DNA from: an uncultured Collinsella sp.
GTDB lineage: Bacteria > Actinomycetota > Coriobacteriia > Coriobacteriales > Coriobacteriaceae
Length of the DNA stretch: 28,858 bases
Reading direction: 5' to 3'
Assembly: GCA_902496275.1 (NCBI GenBank)
Contig: CABVAC010000022.1
Span: 1-28,858 of the forward strand
Below the pieces are notes generated by a model, which had not been told where the DNA came from, ran no database searches, and worked only from the letters and a program-made list of their open reading frames with translations. Both the position numbers and the translations under genes were made by a program. Below are positions 8,274 through 15,253 of the stretch, in pieces (positions within the stretch are counted from its first letter, which is position 1; every line of letters begins with the position of its first letter).

Positions 8274-8816
8274 TTACCAATCAAGGAGCGAAAACGCCCC
8301 GTCGCAATAGCCAAAATGAAGCACGGCACCGTTGTCGGGTAGCTCTCCCCTGCCAGTCACATACTCAAGAAACTCCTGGCAGGCTGAGCCGTGGGAAACC
8401 GCCAGCACGCAGTCGTGCTGCGGCCTGGCCATGATGCGGGACAGAGCCGCGACCATGCGCGACTGAAGCTGCACTTCCGACTCGCCGCCAAAGGCCACCG
8501 GATAATCGCCCCAGGGCTGCGGCGGCATCTCGCGATTTGATGTGCCCTCCAGCGAGCCAAAATGCCACTCACGCAGGTCATCGACCAGCTCAATGGAACG
8601 GTCCTCGCCAACGATAAGCTCGGCCGTATGCCGCGCCCGGCCCAACGGCGAGGAATACACACGATCAAAGGCCACGCCACGCGCCGCAAACGCCGTACGC
8701 GCCGTCAGCGCCTGCTCGCGCCCGCGCGCCGTAAGCGGCGAATCGTGCCAGCCCTGCAAAATGCTCTGCACATTGAGCTCAGTCTGCCCATGCCGCACCA
8801 AATATAGATCTGCCAC
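8274..8816 (-). CDS. Histidine phosphatase family protein (copy 2)
   Basis: A 180-residue branch-1 histidine phosphatase with the nucleophile in LVRHGQTELN (residues 7-16), the acidic EWHFGSLEG block and the second His in VSHGSACQEFLEY. It is clearly paralogous to the next gene downstream: both share the ILQGW/IQGW..DSPLT segment, the FGGE segment and the C-terminal NGAVLHFGY/NCSVLHFAF strand. The pair most likely arose by tandem duplication and is cotranscribed (17 bases apart). The ATG at 8816 is preceded by a GGGGAGGG purine run. An upstream palindrome (8832-8866) lies in the leader region. Substrate unknown. Confidence 0.9.
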   Translation of the reverse strand: MADLYLVRHGQTELNVQSILQGWHDSPLTARGREQALTARTAFAARGVAFDRVYSSPLGRARHTAELIVGEDRSIELVDDLREWHFGSLEGTSNREMPPQPWGDYPVAFGGESEVQLQSRMVAALSRIMARPQHDCVLAVSHGSACQEFLEYVTGRGELPDNGAVLHFGYCDGAFSLLDW

Positions 8817-8831
8817 ACACCCTCCCCTCGT

Positions 8832-8866
8832 ACCACCACAAAGGGGACAGGCACCTTTGTGGTGGT
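8832..8866. repeat. Palindromic REP-like element with GGGGACAGGCACC core
   Basis: ACCACCACAAAGG (8832-8844) and its exact complement (8854-8866) form a 13-base stem around a short loop; the top strand contains GGGGACAGGCACC. No T run follows on either strand, so it does not look like a simple terminator. Such GGGGACAGGCACC palindromes recur in many genomes as REP-like elements, as recalled. Confidence 0.6.
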
Positions 8867-8898
8867 TTACCGTCTGATCACGCCGCGATGACGCTCAG

Positions 8899-9570
8899 CT
8901 ACACCAGCACGTCAGCGAGCGAACGCTTAGGTACGTGGTGCACCTGCGCCTCGTCACGCCAGTAATTAATAGAGCCGTCGGGGTTGGAATCGATCGCATC
9001 GATAACTTGAGTCTCGGCCGGCACGCCAAAGGCCATAATCAGCTCGAGCTCGTACTCGTCGTTATCGAGCCCCATGGCATCGATCGCGCGGGACGTAAAG
9101 GCCTTGAACATGCAGGCTGCCACCTCGGGCGTGGCGCTGCGGGCGGCGAGCATCATCGTCTGCGCGGCAATGCCCGTGTCGACCTCGGTAATGGGAGCGG
9201 CAGGCTTGCCCGGAACGGCGCGCTCGGCCAGAATCGCGATGTAGCCGGTCGGGCGCTCGCCCTCGGCAGGACCCGGCCAATCCTTAAGCGCGCCGGCCCA
9301 TGCAAGCTCGTCAAACACGCGTGCGCAGTCCTCGGCACCGCTCACCACATGAAAACGAAGACGTTGAGCATTGGCACCACAGGGAGCTAGGTGAGCCAGC
9401 TCTGCCAGCTCGAGCAAAAACTCACGCGGCACGCGCATGGACTCGTCAAAGCGACGGCACGTGCGGGCGCGACGAACCAGCGCATCAAACGCGTCCAAGC
9501 CGAGCTTTTCGCAACCCTGTTTTGCCATCGATTCGACACTCGACGGTGCCTCGGGAACTGCTTCGTTCAT
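8899..9570 (-). CDS. Nitroreductase family protein
   Basis: The 223-residue protein resembles FMN-dependent nitroreductases, which use NAD(P)H to reduce nitro groups, quinones or similar acceptors. The N-terminal FMN-phosphate motif is RRARTCRRFDE (residues 28-38), followed by LAELAHLAPCGANAQRLRF, the usual helix and Ser/Asn-Ala-Gln segment, and a late GVPAE region. The family usually has about 200 residues and forms dimers. I chose ATG 9570, which has a GGGGG purine run upstream; a longer upstream frame has no ribosome site. An iron-box-like palindrome lies 29 bases before the start. The real substrate is unknown. Confidence 0.85.
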   Translation of the reverse strand: MNEAVPEAPSSVESMAKQGCEKLGLDAFDALVRRARTCRRFDESMRVPREFLLELAELAHLAPCGANAQRLRFHVVSGAEDCARVFDELAWAGALKDWPGPAEGERPTGYIAILAERAVPGKPAAPITEVDTGIAAQTMMLAARSATPEVAACMFKAFTSRAIDAMGLDNDEYELELIMAFGVPAETQVIDAIDSNPDGSINYWRDEAQVHHVPKRSLADVLV

Positions 9571-9598
9571 AGGGACCCCCAATTTCGGGCAATTGTTC

Positions 9599-9617
9599 TT
9601 AGGAAAATCTAACCTAA
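9599..9617 (-). promoter_or_regulatory. Candidate DtxR/IdeR-type iron box before the nitroreductase
   Basis: On the minus strand the 19 bases read TTAGGTTAGATTTTCCTAA, which match 15 of 19 positions of the actinobacterial DtxR/IdeR consensus (TTAGGTTAGGCTAACCTAA), with a perfect left half and a perfect outer right half. It lies 29 bases upstream of the start codon, a position suited to repression. Confidence 0.5.
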
Positions 9618-9805
9618 AACGTAGGCAATAACGAACAGGGCTGCAATGTTCTACACCTGTTGAATAGAAAATCGCGACGTGGGGAACAACGGAAACAATT
9701 CGGGACCTTTGGGTTACGTTTCGCCCTCCTCGACCCATACGCCAACGCCTTTAGGCGATACTGGTTGTAATGATCAAGGCTTACGCCGCACGGAAAGGAG
9801 ACATT

Positions 9806-10408
9806 ATGGGCATCTTTAAGAACGATGACCAAAAATCGAGCCAGTTTGGATTTGACGAGAAAAGCATGGCGGGCAAAGCCGTCAAGGCCGTACGCTGGAT
9901 TTACGCCATCACGGGCGTCTTGGCGCTCGTCGCCGGCATCGCACTGCTGTTTGCGCCCGCCAAGTCCCTCGTCTTCCTAACGACCGTCTTGGGCTTCTAC
10001 TTTGTGATCACGGCCGCGATCAGGCTGTTTACCGCTGTTTTCGAGCCACTGCTGCCCACCGGCTGGCGCGTGACGAGCATCATCTCCAACCTACTCATTA
10101 TCTTGGGCGGCGTCATAATCCTGCGCAACCAGGCCTTCTCGACCGCGACGCTCACCACGATGGTGGTTATCGTGGCCGGCTTTGGCTGGATCGTCGAAGG
10201 TGTCATGTCCATTCTGGAGTCCGAGCTTTCGTCCAACCGTGCCCTCGCCATCCTGAGCGGCGCGCTCTCCATCATCGCCGGCATGTTCGTGTTTATCTAT
10301 CCGCTGTGGTCGGCCAAGATGCTCGTCATCTTTAGCGGCGCCGCACTGCTGGTGTTTGGCGTAACGCTGATTGTTCGCGCTATTCAATTTGGCAAACTGG
10401 TGCACTAG
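9806..10408 (+). CDS. HdeD-like (DUF308) membrane protein
   Basis: The 200-residue protein has a short charged N-terminus (about 35 residues) and then six hydrophobic helices arranged as three similar pairs, as in the HdeD/DUF308 family, some members of which help acid resistance in enterobacteria. Characteristic stretches are GVLALVAGIALLFAPA and LSIIAGMFVFIYPLWSA. The role here is not known. ATG 9806 was chosen because GGAAAGGAG lies seven bases upstream; the ATG at 9770 lacks one. Its stop codon directly abuts the start of the next gene, so the two are translationally coupled. Confidence 0.88.
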   Translation: MGIFKNDDQKSSQFGFDEKSMAGKAVKAVRWIYAITGVLALVAGIALLFAPAKSLVFLTTVLGFYFVITAAIRLFTAVFEPLLPTGWRVTSIISNLLIILGGVIILRNQAFSTATLTTMVVIVAGFGWIVEGVMSILESELSSNRALAILSGALSIIAGMFVFIYPLWSAKMLVIFSGAALLVFGVTLIVRAIQFGKLVH

Positions 10409-10891
10409 ATGCCGCGAACGCTCTTTATTGATGCAGACGCCTGCCCGGTCACGCGCGAGTCGATTGACTGCGCGCGGCGGGCGGGCGTTGCCGTCGTTAT
10501 CGCCGGCAACAGCACACAGAACCTGGAACGCCACATTCGCCGCAACGATCCGCGCGACGTCGAGCATGCGCGACGCGGATTTTGGGTCACGGCGCTCGAT
10601 GTGAGCGTGGGCGCCGACAGCGCCGACTTTGCCATTGTCGAACGCCTGCAGGCGGGCGACGTAGTCGTGACGCAGGACATTGGCTTGGCGAGCATGGTGC
10701 TCGGGCGCGATGCCGCCGCCATCGGCGTGCGCGGGCGCGTCTACGATAAGGCGACCATCGACATGCAACTGTTTATTCGCCACGAGGAAAAGAAGGTGCG
10801 CCGCGCCGGCGGTCGCACTCGCGGTCCGGCGGCATTTACCAGCGAAGACCGGGCCCGCTTTAAGCGCAACCTCACCGAGCTGCTGCGCTAA
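10409..10891 (+). CDS. DUF188 (YaiI/YqxD) family protein
   Basis: The 160-residue protein matches the YaiI/YqxD family, a NYN/PIN-like fold thought to act on nucleic acid. It shows the N-terminal LFIDADACPVTRE, the DSADFAIVER segment, VVTQDIGLASMVL with conserved Asp residues, and the C-terminal GGRTRGP block ending in FKRNLTELL. The length is typical (about 150 residues). The start ATG follows the preceding stop with no gap, so it depends on upstream translation. A strong terminator follows. The molecular function is not established. Confidence 0.93.
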   Translation: MPRTLFIDADACPVTRESIDCARRAGVAVVIAGNSTQNLERHIRRNDPRDVEHARRGFWVTALDVSVGADSADFAIVERLQAGDVVVTQDIGLASMVLGRDAAAIGVRGRVYDKATIDMQLFIRHEEKKVRRAGGRTRGPAAFTSEDRARFKRNLTELLR

Positions 10892-10893
10892 CC

Positions 10894-10937
10894 AAGGTAG
10901 ATTTTCGGGACATGCCCGGAAATCTACCTTTTTGTTT
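10894..10937 (+). terminator. Rho-independent terminator of the HdeD-DUF188 operon
   Basis: AAGGTAGATTTTCGGG (10894-10909) pairs with its complement at 10915-10930 with one G-T wobble, around an ACATG loop, and runs straight into T-rich sequence (10929-10937). Confidence 0.92.
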
Positions 10938-10972
10938 TGCGCGGTGTGAGCGCTCGGAATCCATGGCTCAAC

Positions 10973-11048
10973 AAAAAACGGGCTTCAAAATGCCATGCGT
11001 CGCCGCATTGCGCAGGCGCCGAGCATGGCTATTTGAAGCCCATTTTTT
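10973..11048. terminator. Bidirectional terminator between DUF188 and permease genes
   Basis: A 19-base nearly perfect inverted repeat (10980-10998 with 11023-11041) is flanked by six A before it (10973-10978) and six T after it (11043-11048), so it can stop transcription from both convergent sides. Confidence 0.88.
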
Positions 11049-11056
11049 AGGCCTAC

Positions 11057-12151
11057 TTAGAGGCCGAAGGCGGATAGGATAAGGCCCCAGCCGGCGCCGA
11101 TGACGTACATCATGACCAGGAACACGGCGTTTTCACGAGCGCTGCGGTTGGTGCGGAACAGGACAAGATAGCCCACGCCGGCGGAAATGAGCGTGCCGGC
11201 GAGCATCGGCGCCAGCTGTAGCGCGCCCTCCAGGTACAGCTGCGTAATGACCACGCTGGCCGAGCAGTTGGGGATCAGGCCGACGAGTGCCGAGCCCAAG
11301 ACGGCGAGCGTCTCGTTGCCACGCAGGAACTGCTCGATCGCGGACTCTCCGAAGGTCTCGAGCACGGCGACCAGAATCAGCGTCACCAGAAAAATGAATA
11401 CCGAGACCTGCACGGTGTGCGAGATCGCTGTGCGGATGATCGACAGGACGGGCGCGTCCTCATGGGAGTGGGAGTGACCGTGGTCATGATGGTGTTCATG
11501 ATCGCCCTCATGACCGTGATCGTGGCCATGTCCGTGTCCGTGGTCGTGCTCGTCCTCGTCTTCATCGCAACCGCAATGGTCGCGCTCGCACAACTCGTGG
11601 ATGTGGTCGGCGCTCACGCCCGCCTCGGCCACTTCATCAATGATGTCGCCCCCGGTATGGTCGTCGTGCGCGCAGTTCACATGAGCCGGATTGGCAGCGG
11701 TCCCCAGCACGGTACGGCGAATCGCCGCGTGCGCGCGGGCGTTACGGCGCAGGCCGCGAATGGCAGCGTCCACGATAAAACCCGTGACCAGTGCGATCAG
11801 CGCTTTCGAAGCCAAAAGCATCGCCATAGTCTGCACGGGAACCTGCTCGGCAAGTAGCAGCGGCAGCATCTCGTCGGAGGTCGAAAGGAACACCGCCACC
11901 AACGTGCCCAAGGTCACGACACGGCCGGCGTACAGCGTTGCTGCCATGGCCGAAAATCCGCACTGCGGCACAATGCCCAGCAGCGAGCCAACCACGGGAC
12001 CCGCAGCGCCGGCGCGCTTGATAGTGCCGTTGACGCGGTCGCCCGCAACGTGCTCAAGTGTCTCGAGAGCAAGATACGTCACCAACAAAAACGGCACCAG
12101 CGACAGCGTGTCCTTGCCGGCGTCGAGCAGAATATCAATCAGTAAATCCAT
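11057..12151 (-). CDS. ArsP_2-type 10-TM permease, probable heavy-metal/manganese exporter
   Basis: The 364-residue membrane protein has two related five-helix halves joined by a long cytoplasmic-looking loop. Each half carries a similar proline motif, GIVPQCGFSAM in the first and GLIPNCSASVV in the second, typical of the putative heavy-metal/manganese transporter family (ArsP_2). The loop (about residues 150-235) is very rich in His, Asp and Glu, with HDHGHGHGHDHGH-type stretches and Cys in CERDHCGC, fitting metal binding. The ATG at 12151 follows GAAAGG. Upstream lie two 16-base direct repeats over the promoter. The ion is not proven; manganese is the usual annotation for the family. It is divergent from the exonuclease gene. 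Confidence 0.82.
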   Translation of the reverse strand: MDLLIDILLDAGKDTLSLVPFLLVTYLALETLEHVAGDRVNGTIKRAGAAGPVVGSLLGIVPQCGFSAMAATLYAGRVVTLGTLVAVFLSTSDEMLPLLLAEQVPVQTMAMLLASKALIALVTGFIVDAAIRGLRRNARAHAAIRRTVLGTAANPAHVNCAHDDHTGGDIIDEVAEAGVSADHIHELCERDHCGCDEDEDEHDHGHGHGHDHGHEGDHEHHHDHGHSHSHEDAPVLSIIRTAISHTVQVSVFIFLVTLILVAVLETFGESAIEQFLRGNETLAVLGSALVGLIPNCSASVVITQLYLEGALQLAPMLAGTLISAGVGYLVLFRTNRSARENAVFLVMMYVIGAGWGLILSAFGL

Positions 12152-12183
12152 GACGGATGGAACCTTTCGTGTCTTTCGGCAGC

Positions 12184-12241
12184 ATTGTAAAAGTCCTAGC
12201 GGTCAACTAGGGTATTGTAGTTGTCCTAGGCGCGATGCCAA
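12184..12241 (-). promoter_or_regulatory. Permease promoter with 30-bp-spaced direct repeats
   Basis: On the minus strand, TTGGCA (12241-12236) and TACAAT (12219-12214) are spaced 16 bases, a fair sigma-70 promoter. Two 16-base direct repeats, CTAGGAC-N3-TACAAT, occupy 12214-12229 and 12184-12199, exactly 30 bases apart and with 13 of 16 positions equal. The first covers the -10 element. This looks like a double operator for a regulator binding one face of the DNA; which regulator is unknown. Confidence 0.5.
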
Positions 12242-12323
12242 TAGTTGCCCATGGTAAACTATCATCTCGCCACATCTTAATGACCCTGAGCCGCACGACA
12301 CGGCCCATCCAAGGAGCAGTTAT

Positions 12324-13292
12324 ATGAACGTTTCACAAGCACTCGAATACGAGCGCCAGCCGTTTATTCCCATGTTTATCTATGGCGATCACGGCGCCAT
12401 GGAGTCCGAGCGCCAGAAGGGCGAGGAGGCCCTCAAGGTGCTCGAGACCGAGTATTTTACTGCCGAGGGCGACCCCGGCTTCGACTTTGCCACCGTGCGC
12501 GACCTGGCCGACCGCAACCGCGACCTGTGCGACCAGATTGGCGAGGCGCGCCTGCGCAACGTGACGCCCGCGACGCTTTCGCGCGGTCTGTCCGATGCCG
12601 ACACCTGCGCCGCCATCGGCAAGATGCAAAAGCGCACCGCCGCGTCCGTTATGCGCGAAATCCGCGGCGACCGCGACGCGCTCGGCGTGGCCTACGCCCG
12701 CAAGCCCATCCAGGGCACCGTGCTCGGTATCGACATCGAGACCACCGGCCGTGCACCCGAGCGCGGTTATATCATCAACGTGGGCTGGGAGATCATGGAG
12801 CTCACCAGCGACGCCGTCCCGCACGACGCCGAGGCACACTACTGTGGTCTGCCCGACATCTACCGCGGCGAGGATGTACCGCTGTCGAATATCCACCACA
12901 TCACCTGGGACGACATCGACGGCAAGAAGCCGTTCCGCGAGAACAAGGAGCTGCAGAAGCAGCTGCTCAAGCTCATGAAGAAGTACCCGTACATGGCACA
13001 CAACGCCGCGTTTGAGGACAGCTGGTTCAAGATCCACCTGGACGGCTACGCCGAGGCACGCCGCGCCGGCAAGATCATCGTCATCGATTCACGCCAGATC
13101 TGCCGCAGCCTGGACGCCGACGTGCGCTCGCTCCCCCGCGAGTCCGCGCCCGCCGCGCTCGAGAACTGGGCGCGCCGCCGTGGCACCCTCGCCGCCGACG
13201 CCAGCGAGCAGCATCTGGGCCTGGACGACACCGACCTCATGCTTCGCACCGTCCAAGCCGAGTTCAACCTCAAGAACCTGTTTGCCAAGTAG
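12324..13292 (+). CDS. DnaQ-like 3'-5' exonuclease with unknown N-terminal region
   Basis: The C-terminal part of this 322-residue protein is a DEDD exonuclease domain: ExoI GIDIETTG (Asp137, Glu139), ExoII AHNAAFED (His226, Asp232) and ExoIII HLGLDD (His297, Asp302), the HxxxxD order of the DEDDh subgroup. Such enzymes remove nucleotides from 3' ends. The first about 130 residues are charged and helical (for example SERQKGEEALKVLE) and belong to no family I recognise. The ATG is preceded by AAGGAG. The gene is single and followed by a cluster of short hairpins. Cellular role (repair, RNA trimming) is not shown. Confidence 0.85.
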   Translation: MNVSQALEYERQPFIPMFIYGDHGAMESERQKGEEALKVLETEYFTAEGDPGFDFATVRDLADRNRDLCDQIGEARLRNVTPATLSRGLSDADTCAAIGKMQKRTAASVMREIRGDRDALGVAYARKPIQGTVLGIDIETTGRAPERGYIINVGWEIMELTSDAVPHDAEAHYCGLPDIYRGEDVPLSNIHHITWDDIDGKKPFRENKELQKQLLKLMKKYPYMAHNAAFEDSWFKIHLDGYAEARRAGKIIVIDSRQICRSLDADVRSLPRESAPAALENWARRRGTLAADASEQHLGLDDTDLMLRTVQAEFNLKNLFAK

Positions 13293-13297
13293 AAACG

Positions 13298-13362
13298 TCT
13301 ACGCCAAACTCCGGCGTAGATCACGAGCGGTCTCGCAGCGAGAAACCCCGCAGCGGGGCCGC
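13298..13362 (+). other. Cluster of three short hairpins after the exonuclease gene
   Basis: TCTACGCC/GGCGTAGA (13298-13320) is followed by two perfect palindromes with the same centre, TCTCGCAGCGAGA (13331-13343) and CCCCGCAGCGGGG (13346-13358). GCGG (13327-13330) and CCGC (13359-13362) can close around the latter two, giving a three-way junction. There is no T run. It may be an mRNA 3'-end structure or a small repeat. Confidence 0.5.
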
Positions 13363-13643
13363 CCTACGTTCCACAGATAGATCTGCCATCACAAATTCTG
13401 AACCCTCATTTTGAACGATTTCGACCAATTCCCGACACGTAATTCGTTGTCGGATGGTGATGCATCGATATCAAATGTGCAGCAATTGAGTATTTATATG
13501 CTATAGCTAAGCTGCGAAAACTTTTATTTAGGGCATACCAACCCATAATTGCGTCAAGCTTTTGGACAGCATTTGGCTAGACCTCTAAAACGACTTTTCC
13601 ACTCAGCGCCATCAACACGGCATTAGCTGACACGATATATACC
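13363..13643. other. AT-richer gene-free stretch
   Basis: These 281 bases are clearly lower in GC than the flanks and hold no credible open frame on either strand, no tRNA-like fold and no strong terminator. A weak promoter-like pair, TTGTCG (about 13448) and TATCAA 16 bases further on, could serve the following gene, but nothing firm is seen. The base composition marks the left edge of the accessory stretch. Confidence 0.5.
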
Positions 13644-14833
13644 ATGAGTATCGTATTGTCACATACCACTGCAAAAGCGGTCTACCAGGCCGCGCATTCG
13701 GTGTCTGCGAAAGGCATCGAGTCCTGTAACCCTGCCGCGATTTACGGATCATGTCCCACCGGAACGCTCCTTGACGCAGCCGCAGAATGGCTCACCAAAC
13801 ATGATGTTTCCCTCGACGCAAATGATTCCCTCGAGGTGATGGTGTTTGATCGCAGGAATGCGCGCTATGCAGTGAACTGTCAATGCCACGTTTCTTCAAA
13901 ACGATTCTCGAACTCACGCTTTATAGAGCTCAAAGATGGCATCTTCATTGTTGGCGTTGAGCTTTGCGCACTTCAAGCCGCCACCTATCTCCCTTTTCGC
14001 GAACTGGTGGAGTACTACTTTGAATTGTGCAGCGCTTACTCCCTTGGAACCGGCTCTTCCACCTCTTATAACGAGCGTTTCGCGCTCACCTCGACCGAGA
14101 GGTTAAAGCAGTTCTTTAATTCCATTACCAGATGCGACGGTTTGGCCCTTGCCCGAAAGGCGATCCAATGTGTACGCGACGGATGCCGGTCTCCCATGGA
14201 AACGGCATTTGTCATGATGCTAACGCTGCCCAAAAGCGAAGGAGGGCTTGGTATTAAGGGAATTGAGACCGATTACGAGGTGCAGGTCACCGCCGCCGCA
14301 AAGAATCTCACGAGACGCAAAAAGTTCTTTATGGATGCGTATTAAAGAAATCTCGCACAGACATTGAATACAACGGTTTTTATCATGACGCGGAAGAAGA
14401 CCGCGCCATCGATGAGGAACGCAAGAATGCGCTTGCGTCCATGGGATACGGAATCATCACCGTCAGCCGTTATTCCTTTATGCATGCCAGCTCTTTTGTT
14501 AGGGTCATGGAAGCAATCCAGCGGAAAGAGGGCGTACGCCCCTCGCGTCTGCCAAAAGACTTTCAAATCATGCAAGAGGACCTGAGACAGTTTGTGCTCA
14601 GAAGGTTTATAGAAGAGAAAAAGCGAATTCAGAAGGAGCTTCGCCAGGATTCCGAAGAGCGCCAACGAATCGACCTCGAAAAAGCAATGCTCGAAGGCAT
14701 CACATTGGACGATCCGACGATTAACGAGGCTCCGGCAATCGATGACATGCAGACTGTCGAACCCGACAGCCCATCACTCAACCAAACAAGCAGCTTCGCG
14801 CCCGAGGGCAGGATCTTCGGGGCCGGAAGCTAG
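13644..14833 (+). pseudogene. Frameshifted DUF559-like endonuclease-domain gene
   Basis: The first frame (13644-14345, 233 residues) ends at a TAA, but the protein clearly goes on in another frame from about 14342 to the stop at 14831-14833. Joining them gives roughly 395 residues. The junction reads FFMDAY then KKSRTDIEYNGFYHD, and the second part continues with DEERKNALASMGYGIITVSR, the order of a Vsr/DUF559-type PD-(D/E)xK nuclease core (D-x-E-Y, then charged helix, then ITV strand). Upstream GCRSPMETAFVMML resembles the helix that precedes this core in AbiEi/DUF559-like proteins of Coriobacteria. The tail (14540-14720) is a charged coiled coil. One lost base near 14343 explains the break. 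No good ribosome site precedes 13644. Codon use is less GC-rich than the neighbours, suggesting transfer. Substrate and partners are unknown. Confidence 0.7.
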
Positions 14834-14842
14834 ACCGGCTAA

Positions 14843-15097
14843 CAAGGTGGGTACCCTAGCGATGTGCAAAATTGCGAGTATTCAGCAGGGTCGGCCCTCC
14901 AGCACCCACAAGTTAATCCAAATGAGAAACAAAGACGCTATCGAACGGGAACGTTAGGCAACACTTGAGGAAGATCTTATCTGTTTACCGCCCTTGGATA
15001 ACTCTTGAGCGGCTTTATTTGGCCCGGAATAGATAAACAGACCCCCTATAGTTGCAGAATACTCCATTTTTTGCACGGCACGAGGGTACCCACCTTG
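14843..15097. mobile_element. Candidate 255 bp MITE with about 45 bp imperfect terminal inverted repeats
   Basis: The outer 15 bases CAAGGTGGGTACCCT (14843-14857) recur exactly inverted at 15083-15097. Further in, GTGCAAAA and GAGTATTC blocks at 14864-14871 and 14876-14883 also recur inverted at about 15070-15077 and 15058-15065, in the same order, so each end spans about 45 bases. The 160-base middle has no credible gene. This is the form of a non-autonomous miniature element. No target-site duplication is evident in the flanks (left CTAA, right GCAT), so an old insertion or a structured RNA remains possible. Confidence 0.55.
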
Positions 15098-15179
15098 GCA
15101 TCGACTATCAAAAAACGCTCAGTCCGGGATCTCGTCCACTATTCCCCATCATTTTGTACAACGAATTACCTGAACGTCA

Positions 15180-15207
15180 TTGACATATGAACATGCACTC
15201 ATATAAT
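15180..15207 (+). promoter_or_regulatory. Promoter of the arsR-type gene
   Basis: TTGACA (15180-15185) and TATAAT (15202-15207), both perfect sigma-70 boxes, are separated by 16 bases. The first ArsR operator fills the spacer, so bound repressor would exclude RNA polymerase. Confidence 0.85.
15185..15204. promoter_or_regulatory. ArsR/SmtB-type operator O1
   Basis: ATATGA-N8-TCATAT, a 20-base dyad lying between the -35 and -10 boxes of the repressor promoter. The same pattern returns at 15220-15239 and 15958-15977. The TGAACA half resembles SmtB/CzrA boxes. Confidence 0.82.
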
Positions 15208-15219
15208 CGAAAGTAAATT

Positions 15220-15239
15220 ATATGAGCGCATGTTCATAT
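15220..15239. promoter_or_regulatory. ArsR/SmtB-type operator O2
   Basis: ATATGA-N8-TCATAT again, in the opposite orientation to O1 (inner bases GCGCATGT against ACATGCAC), so O1 and O2 make one larger inverted repeat. It lies just downstream of the -10 box and ends 14 bases before the repressor start. Confidence 0.82.
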
Positions 15240-15253
15240 GAAAGGATATTGCA

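Noticed and set aside
11470..11560. Repetitive CATGACC/GTGGTCATG-type bases that look like a DNA repeat
   Set aside because: They are the codons of the His/Asp/Gly-rich loop of the permease, not an independent repeat.
12181..12323. Manganese riboswitch (yybP-ykoY type) before the permease
   Set aside because: The leader is short and lacks the conserved paired loops; only direct repeats are visible.
15005..15190. 61-codon plus-strand frame between the candidate MITE and the repressor promoter
   Set aside because: It starts with TTG without a good ribosome site, runs through the right terminal repeat and ends over the repressor promoter; no protein-like features.
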